Source: an uncultured Erysipelotrichaceae bacterium (lineage in GTDB: Bacteria > Bacillota_I > Bacilli_A > Erysipelotrichales > Erysipelotrichaceae). From it: a DNA stretch of 5,540 nt. Shown here in pieces: positions 1 through 4,253 of the stretch. Location of the stretch: contig CACXEN010000008.1 of NCBI GenBank assembly GCA_902766675.1, positions 1 to 5,540 of the forward strand, read 5' to 3'. Position 1 is the first letter of the stretch; each line of letters begins with the position of its first letter. The notes under the pieces are model-generated. The model ran no database searches. It saw nothing but the letters and a program-made list of their open reading frames with translations, and had not been told where the DNA came from. The position numbers and the translations under genes were made by a program.

Positions 1-267
1 AATTCTATCTATGGGGCTACGTTTTCTAATTTAGGCATAATTGAGGTAGGGGATAATATAAAAGAGTATATCGATTACTTTGATTTTGTTGTTGTACCAA
101 ATAGTCCAAATCGCATCTTTTGTACATTATTGACCTATGAAGGAAAATCAAGATTGATGATTGCGAAAAACACACAAGATACAACATTTGAAGAAGAAAT
201 GTTAAATCTTTTAAAGGAAGATGGCATTACGATAGATTTATATGGGAGTCCACGATATGAATCCTAA
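1..267 (+). CDS. C-terminal end of an alcohol acetyltransferase / condensation-like acyltransferase (5' truncated)
   Basis: Frame 1 is open from the first base to a TAA at 265-267, giving the last 88 residues of a protein whose start lies outside the window. The segment contains TFSNLGIIEV, then a stretch ending YFDFVVVPN, then a strand-rich LTYEGKSRLMIAKN and an amphipathic tail with FEEEMLNLLKEDGI. From memory this pattern (SNLG near the start, a 'FDF..GP/PN' segment, a 'Y.G...L....N' strand, a final helix) is typical of the C-terminal half of Firmicute proteins annotated as alcohol acetyltransferase, in the CoA-dependent acyltransferase/condensation superfamily. The catalytic HxxxD region would be upstream, so activity cannot be judged. 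The neighbouring membrane protein, which overlaps it, is of a kind that accompanies these enzymes and supports the call. The coding status is firm; the family is moderately sure and the substrate is unknown. Confidence 0.6.
   Translation, partial: NSIYGATFSNLGIIEVGDNIKEYIDYFDFVVVPNSPNRIFCTLLTYEGKSRLMIAKNTQDTTFEEEMLNLLKEDGITIDLYGSPRYES
244..248 (+). promoter_or_regulatory. Ribosome binding site that decides the start of the DUF6320-like gene
   Basis: GGGAG lies 8 bases upstream of the ATG at 257. The earlier in-frame ATG at 242 overlaps this site and has no purine-rich sequence ahead of it (only AT-rich sequence), so 257 is the better start. The site sits inside the 3' end of the upstream acyltransferase gene, consistent with translational coupling. 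Confidence 0.6.
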
Positions 268-847
268 AATTATTTATCCTATTCCAACTACACAATCCTA
301 TATCTATCGAACAACTAGAAAATGGTTGGCGATAATCTTTTTGGTGGCTGCGATTACTTCAGTTATTGTCAATATTGTAGTAAAAGGAAAGTGGTGGAGT
401 ATTGTTGTGGTGTGGTCACTATTTGCGATTTATCGATCGATATTCTCTTTAAAACTTGTGGAGTTTTCAGCATTCTCTCATGCAAGTCGTATTATTCTAA
501 GAATACTTATCTTATTATGGTTAATTGATCACTTTTTAGCACCTGGTTGGGCAGATACAGTAATGCCAATTGTAGGATTTGGATCACTTGTAGTCATGGT
601 TATTATCTTTTATGTTTTCTATAGTAAAAAAGAACAACATATTTTATCTGTTGTTCTACTTGGGATATTTGCGATACTCACATTTCCTGCAACAATTCGT
701 GATTTACCAAACATCAATTGGATTGCAGTTGCTTTTTCACTAGCTAGTTTTATCATTCTTTTATCTATTGTTTTAATTCATCGAAATGAAATCAAACAAG
801 AGATATCTAATCGTTTCAGACTCAATCGAAGGGACGTAGACAATTAG
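257..847 (+). CDS. Six-helix membrane protein, DUF6320-like, lacking the zinc ribbon
   Basis: This is a 196-residue integral membrane protein from the ATG at 257, chosen over the ATG at 242 because GGGAG at 244-248 is correctly spaced for it. By eye there are six hydrophobic helices at about residues 23-43, 45-62, 77-95, 102-122, 128-147 and 154-174. A short N-terminal segment containing YPIP precedes them and a charged cytoplasmic tail (NEIKQEISNRFRLNRR) follows. The YPIP leader, the KWWS at the start of helix 2, the 'D.VMPIVGF' segment and the basic 'IK.EI..R' tail resemble proteins annotated DUF6320 that sit beside alcohol acetyltransferase-like enzymes. Those usually begin with a four-cysteine zinc ribbon, which is absent here: no CxxC is encoded in this frame. 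It overlaps the preceding gene by 11 bases, so the two are probably one transcription unit. Its function is unknown; association with the acyltransferase in lipid or envelope modification is inference only. Confidence 0.65.
   Translation: MNPKIIYPIPTTQSYIYRTTRKWLAIIFLVAAITSVIVNIVVKGKWWSIVVVWSLFAIYRSIFSLKLVEFSAFSHASRIILRILILLWLIDHFLAPGWADTVMPIVGFGSLVVMVIIFYVFYSKKEQHILSVVLLGIFAILTFPATIRDLPNINWIAVAFSLASFIILLSIVLIHRNEIKQEISNRFRLNRRDVDN
844..847. other. Tail-to-tail overlap of convergent stop codons
   Basis: The four bases TTAG hold both stops: TAG of the + strand membrane protein (845-847) and TAA of the - strand transporter (844-846 read in reverse). There is therefore no intergenic space. I see no stem-loop followed by a T-run on either side, so transcription from each side probably reads into the 3' end of the opposing gene. 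Confidence 0.85.
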
Positions 848-1734
848 AAGAATAGTTGTAATACAAATCCACTGATGATAGCCACCACAAGAATATAAAG
901 TAATATCTTAAGGTTGTCTTTCCAATTTGGATTCACACGGAATAATACAATAATTCCTGTACCTGCATTTGCTAAAAGACCAGCACATACAGTAGGGAAG
1001 GTAATTACAGATTCATAAAACATCGTACTTAATACAATGGATGATCCACAACTTGGAATCATTCCAACTAATGCGGCTAAAAATATAGAGAATCGAGGAT
1101 TATTAGCTACGATTGCTTGAATTGTGTCTAAGCCAATGGATTCAATAATATAATTTAGAATAAATGTAATCACAAACAACCAAAGTACTACTTGAATTGT
1201 ATGTAAACCAGCAGAATATAGAATTCCATGTTGATGATCATCATGCTCACGTTCACAGAATTCTTCAATTGCGATATCTTTTTTCTTTACCACAAAATGT
1301 AATAGATAACCAGCTATTAAACTTACAATTAGTTTCACAAGAAGAATAGGGGCATATAAAGAAAAGCTAGCACCTTTTGAAATCATAATCGCAAGCATCT
1401 CATCACTTGTGCTCAAAAATACTGCAGCTAAAACACCAGCACTAATGACACCTGTCGCATATAAACTACTTGCGGCATTGGAAAAGCCACAGGATGGGAA
1501 TAAACCTAAAACGCTTCCATATAGTACAGATAATTTATCTTGTTTTTGTAGTTGTGCTTCAAACTTTTTATCAGTTTGTGATTCAATCCATTCTATGAAT
1601 AAATAGGTAAGCAATAAAAATGGGATAATCTTTAATGTGTCCATTACAGTATCTAATAGAATATCTGTAAATACGCTACCTTCATGGTGTGCATGTGGAA
1701 ACACAGTAATTAAAGTGTTTAATAATGAGCCCAT
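844..1734 (-). CDS. Putative heavy-metal (manganese/arsenic-type) exporter, ArsP_2-like membrane protein
   Basis: This is a 296-residue polytopic membrane protein. It resembles the family called 'putative, 10TM heavy-metal exporter' (ArsP_2) or 'putative manganese transporter'. The diagnostic pattern is a GLFPSCGFSNAASSL segment (P80-G83 is PSCG) followed by a helix with LSTSDEMLAIMI, and a second PSCGSS at 227-232 followed by a helix ending in LLANAGTGIIVLF. The paired PSCG half-sites suggest an internal duplication with cysteines 82 and 229 in membrane-embedded loops. Two histidine-rich stretches, PHAHHEG (13-19) and CEREHDDHQHG (160-170), fall outside the helices and could bind metal. About eight hydrophobic helices can be picked out by eye. 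The ATG at 1734 has a good ribosome site (GGAGGA, 1744-1749) 9 bases away and overlaps the end of apbE by 16 bp, so it is the second gene of that operon. The transported ion is not established by the sequence. Confidence 0.75.
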   Translation of the reverse strand: MGSLLNTLITVFPHAHHEGSVFTDILLDTVMDTLKIIPFLLLTYLFIEWIESQTDKKFEAQLQKQDKLSVLYGSVLGLFPSCGFSNAASSLYATGVISAGVLAAVFLSTSDEMLAIMISKGASFSLYAPILLVKLIVSLIAGYLLHFVVKKKDIAIEEFCEREHDDHQHGILYSAGLHTIQVVLWLFVITFILNYIIESIGLDTIQAIVANNPRFSIFLAALVGMIPSCGSSIVLSTMFYESVITFPTVCAGLLANAGTGIIVLFRVNPNWKDNLKILLYILVVAIISGFVLQLFF

Positions 1735-2861
1735 ATTAATCTATCCTCCATGGCATCGGTGTATGTAATCAAGAGATCATCAATTTCTTTTCCTTTTTGG
1801 CCTTGTGACTTATCTTTATCCATTATCCAAATGGCATTGGCGTCTTGACCTGTTATTTCTTTATATTTCTCTAATACCTTTTTTCCTTCTTCAACTGATA
1901 TTGAAAATAAAGTGGTGCTTAATGCATCTGCAGCACCGGAATCTAAAGTGACAATAGAAACACTACGATATAGATTTTCAGGTTTTAGTGTTTCGCTACT
2001 AACAATATGATGGTATCGATATCCATCTTCACCAACATAGAATCTTTCATAATCTCCACTAGTGACATAAGAACATTCTTCGTGCGAATCCACAACAACG
2101 ATAGAACCTTCACCTGTTGGATTTACAATTCCTATGCGCCATGGAACATCGTTTGGTTTTACTTTCATTGTGCGAATGTTTCTGCCGGCATTGATATTTC
2201 CATATACGACATCATTCTTTTCAATTGCTTGGGCAATCTTTTCAGCCGCATAACCTTTTGCGATTCCACCAACATCTAAAGAAACGCATGGATCATTAAT
2301 ATAAACAGTGTTATTTTCATCGTCTATTTCTACTTTATCCCAACCACGACACATTGAAACTGCATCTAATTCTTCTTGTGATGGGACAGGAGCTAACTCT
2401 TCTTTTTCATTTAATGCAATACCAGCTTCTCGATATTCATGCCAAATTTTTAATACTGCACCCATTGTGATATCGAATGCACCATTGGATATATCATAGA
2501 TTTCCTTTGCTTGATGAAGCATATCTATAATTTCTTGGTCTACTTCAACAGGTTGAATACCAGCATTATCATTAATTGTTTTTAGATTTGCGACACCTTC
2601 ATAATCGTTATATATATCGAATAATTTGTTGTAAGAAGAAAACATATTAACACCTAATGTGTAGTGATCTTCTAATACAGCTTTATCATAGCCGAATTCA
2701 GAATATGCATATATCGTGTCAAATCCTGCATCCATAGCCATCTCGGAATATTCAATTAATTCTTTTTCTGTAGGTGATTCTTCAGGGGTATTTGCACATG
2801 CAGTAAGCCCCGATAGAAAAAGAGCTATTAATAGTATTAACTTTAATGAATTCATATCCAT
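1719..2861 (-). CDS. apbE: FAD:protein FMN transferase, lipoprotein (ApbE)
   Basis: ApbE transfers FMN from FAD to a threonine in target proteins, classically RnfD and RnfG or NqrB and NqrC, on the outer face of the membrane. The 380-residue product starts with a lipoprotein signal peptide: a hydrophobic core at residues 8-18 and lipobox LTAC with the lipidated cysteine at 22. Family motifs follow in order: NGAFDITMG (126-134), SLDVGGIAKGYAAE (194-207), NAGRNIR (224-230), SGDYERFY (268-275), RYHHI (282-286) and DSGAADALSTT (307-317), whose Asp312 and Thr316 fall where the Mg-binding residues lie. Length is normal. One oddity is Arg227 in a position that is more often the second glycine of a GG(N/E) pair. 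The ATG at 2861 is the first possible start (an in-frame TGA lies four codons upstream). A second ATG at 2855 is in frame, and neither has a ribosome site. It is divergent from rnfC and overlaps the downstream transporter gene by 16 bp. Its likely substrates are the adjacent RnfD and RnfG domains. Confidence 0.93.
   Translation of the reverse strand: MDMNSLKLILLIALFLSGLTACANTPEESPTEKELIEYSEMAMDAGFDTIYAYSEFGYDKAVLEDHYTLGVNMFSSYNKLFDIYNDYEGVANLKTINDNAGIQPVEVDQEIIDMLHQAKEIYDISNGAFDITMGAVLKIWHEYREAGIALNEKEELAPVPSQEELDAVSMCRGWDKVEIDDENNTVYINDPCVSLDVGGIAKGYAAEKIAQAIEKNDVVYGNINAGRNIRTMKVKPNDVPWRIGIVNPTGEGSIVVVDSHEECSYVTSGDYERFYVGEDGYRYHHIVSSETLKPENLYRSVSIVTLDSGAADALSTTLFSISVEEGKKVLEKYKEITGQDANAIWIMDKDKSQGQKGKEIDDLLITYTDAMEDRLIWAHY
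1744..1749 (-). promoter_or_regulatory. Ribosome binding site of the transporter gene, inside apbE
   Basis: The reverse strand reads GGAGGA here, 9 bases before the ATG at 1734. The site lies within the last codons of apbE, so translation of the transporter can be re-initiated or coupled as ribosomes finish apbE. This site also fixes the start at 1734. Confidence 0.75.
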
Positions 2862-2864
2862 TGA

Positions 2865-2873
2865 AGTATATCA
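2865..2873 (-). promoter_or_regulatory. Extended -10 promoter of the apbE operon
   Basis: The reverse strand reads TGATATACT, that is a TGn extension plus TATACT, ending only three bases before the first apbE ATG. No recognisable -35 hexamer is found 16-18 bases upstream, which an extended -10 can tolerate. A start point 5-9 bases downstream would fall at or inside the first codons of apbE (around 2855-2860), implying a leaderless or nearly leaderless mRNA. Confidence 0.45.
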
Positions 2874-2877
2874 TGAT
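2870..2877. promoter_or_regulatory. Palindrome between the divergent promoters, possible operator
   Basis: ATCATGAT is a perfect 8-bp palindrome. With one mismatched pair it extends to 12 bp at 2868-2879. It overlaps the upstream half of the apbE -10 element and abuts the candidate -35 of rnfC. A protein bound there could affect both promoters. The site is short and AT-rich, so chance occurrence is quite possible. Confidence 0.25.
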
Positions 2878-2908
2878 TTGAGCAGCGATTACTAAAAAAT
2901 GTTATAAT
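2878..2908 (+). promoter_or_regulatory. Promoter of the rnf operon
   Basis: A perfect -10 hexamer TATAAT at 2903-2908 is preceded by TG at 2900-2901, making an extended -10 (TGTTATAAT). A weak -35 candidate, TTGAGC at 2878-2883, lies 19 bases upstream and matches four of six consensus positions. Transcription would begin near 2915, giving a leader of about 20 bases before rnfC, too short for a riboswitch or attenuator. Confidence 0.7.
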
Positions 2909-2921
2909 TCTAAGGTTGAAA

Positions 2922-2929
2922 GAGGGGAG
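2922..2929 (+). promoter_or_regulatory. Ribosome binding site of rnfC
   Basis: GAGGGGAG is a strong purine-rich site 6 bases upstream of the ATG at 2936. It supports that start over any internal methionine such as the one at residue 8. Confidence 0.75.
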
Positions 2930-2935
2930 AATCAT

Positions 2936-4252
2936 ATGTCAATTTTAACGGGGCCTATGAGTCATCGTCTAAATGGACATAAGGATCTAACAAAACACGG
3001 AGAAGTTTTAAAGACGATTGATCCGGATTATGTTTGGATTCCTTTGGTGAATGGTAATGCGCCAATCACTGCGACTGTCCAAGTAGGTGATGAAGTTCGT
3101 ATTGGGACAAAAATTGCGGAAAGAAATGATCATTTCTATGTACCGGTTTTCTCACCAGTTTCTGGAACTGTAGTAGGCATAGAAAAGTTCATGACTTCTA
3201 GCATGACACAAGCAGATCATTTGAAAATTCAAAACGATCACAAACATACAGAAGAAAAATCTTTTGCACCACTAGATTATGAAAAAGCTAGTTGGGAAGA
3301 ATTATTAGAATTTGTTAAAAATTCAGGAATGATAGGACTTGGTGGCGCAGGCTTTCCAACCTACGTAAAATATTCAAATCCTGAAAATGTAAAACTATTT
3401 ATAATCAACGCTGTAGAATGTGAACCATTCTTAACAGCCGATTATAAAAACATTGAAGAGAATATGGACCTCTTAAAAGAGGGAACATTAGCTCTTTATA
3501 AATTAAGTAAAGCAGAAAAGGGTTGTGTTGCGATTAAGCAAGATAAAGTTGAACAAATCGCTGCTTTACAAAAAGCATTTGAAGGAACACCAATTGAAAT
3601 ACGTACAGTACCTGATCTATATCCTATGGGTTGGGAACGTACATTGGTATATCAACTAACAAAGAAGAGATATGACAAGCTACCAATTGAAGCAGGTTGT
3701 ATCGTAAATAATGCTTCAACTGCAATCGCATTAGGTGATGCACTATTAAATGGAAAAGGTATTACACATAAATATGTGACTGTAAGTGGTGATGCATTAA
3801 ATAATCCACAAAATGTATATGTACCAATTGGCACAAAAGCATGTGAAATTATCGATGCTGTTGGTGGATTCAAGAATGGGGTTGATGATGTTTTCTTGAT
3901 TGCTGGTGGACCAATGATGGGTAAAGCAATTCCAAATGACCAATTTGTGATTAGCGCACCAAATAATGGTTTAACAGTATTAAAGAATAATAACGATGTT
4001 GAAGTTGCATGCTTACGATGTGGTAGATGTACTGAGACATGCCCATCTGGATTACAACCAGTACGTATTCAAATGTCAGCTGCAATCTTCGATGAAGAAG
4101 AGTTGATGAAACTTTCTGTTATGGATTGTATCGAATGTGGTATGTGTACATGGATTTGTCCATCAAAGATTGAAGTAACAGAAAATGTACGTCGTGCTAA
4201 GAATTTCGTACGTACTAGAATGCAAAAGAGAGAACAGGAGGCGAAGAAATAA
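2936..4252 (+). CDS. rnfC: Rnf electron transport complex subunit C (RnfC)
   Basis: RnfC is the peripheral cytoplasmic subunit of the ferredoxin:NAD+ oxidoreductase Rnf, binding NAD(H) and FMN and carrying two iron-sulfur clusters. The 438-residue product is of normal Firmicute length and has all expected parts. These are an N-terminal barrel-sandwich region (about 1-100, with PVFSPVSGTVVGIE), a Complex I 51-kDa-like nucleotide/flavin domain with GLGGAGFPT (134-142) and ECEP (161-164), and an SLBB-like region around 'YVTVSGDALNNPQNVYVPIG'. Two 4Fe-4S motifs follow: C359-x2-C362-x2-C365-x3-C369-P and C398-x2-C401-x2-C404-x3-C408-P. The C-terminus is a short charged tail. The gene starts the operon, behind an extended -10 promoter and a strong ribosome site, and is divergent from apbE. 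The next gene begins one base after its stop. In Firmicutes the usual order is rnfC, D, G, E, A, B, which this window matches as far as it goes. Confidence 0.96.
   Translation: MSILTGPMSHRLNGHKDLTKHGEVLKTIDPDYVWIPLVNGNAPITATVQVGDEVRIGTKIAERNDHFYVPVFSPVSGTVVGIEKFMTSSMTQADHLKIQNDHKHTEEKSFAPLDYEKASWEELLEFVKNSGMIGLGGAGFPTYVKYSNPENVKLFIINAVECEPFLTADYKNIEENMDLLKEGTLALYKLSKAEKGCVAIKQDKVEQIAALQKAFEGTPIEIRTVPDLYPMGWERTLVYQLTKKRYDKLPIEAGCIVNNASTAIALGDALLNGKGITHKYVTVSGDALNNPQNVYVPIGTKACEIIDAVGGFKNGVDDVFLIAGGPMMGKAIPNDQFVISAPNNGLTVLKNNNDVEVACLRCGRCTETCPSGLQPVRIQMSAAIFDEEELMKLSVMDCIECGMCTWICPSKIEVTENVRRAKNFVRTRMQKREQEAKK
4236..4241 (+). promoter_or_regulatory. Ribosome binding site of the rnfD-rnfG fusion gene
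   Basis: AGGAGG lies inside the last codons of rnfC, 12 bases before the ATG at 4254. The spacing is longer than the usual 5-9 bases, but no other in-frame start fits better, and the one-base gap to the rnfC stop favours translational coupling. Confidence 0.6.
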
Positions 4253-4253
4253 T

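Noticed and set aside
242..256. ATG at 242 as the start of the small membrane protein
   Set aside because: It overlaps the GGGAG that serves the ATG at 257 and has no ribosome site of its own. The five extra residues add no family similarity.
839..860. Possible stem ACAA...TTGT at the convergent junction as a terminator
   Set aside because: Only four base pairs around a long loop and no T-tract; too weak to call.
2007..2279. 90-codon + strand frame across apbE
   Set aside because: It is antisense to conserved ApbE motifs, and its composition is that of a reverse-strand shadow.
3652..3873. 73-codon open frame on the - strand within rnfC
   Set aside because: It is a shadow of rnfC with no ribosome site and no similarity that I recognise.
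4196..4215. Repeated CGTACGT-like sequence near the end of rnfC
   Set aside because: It is a short self-complementary stretch from Val-Arg-Thr codons within conserved coding sequence, with no second copy or context suggesting a function.
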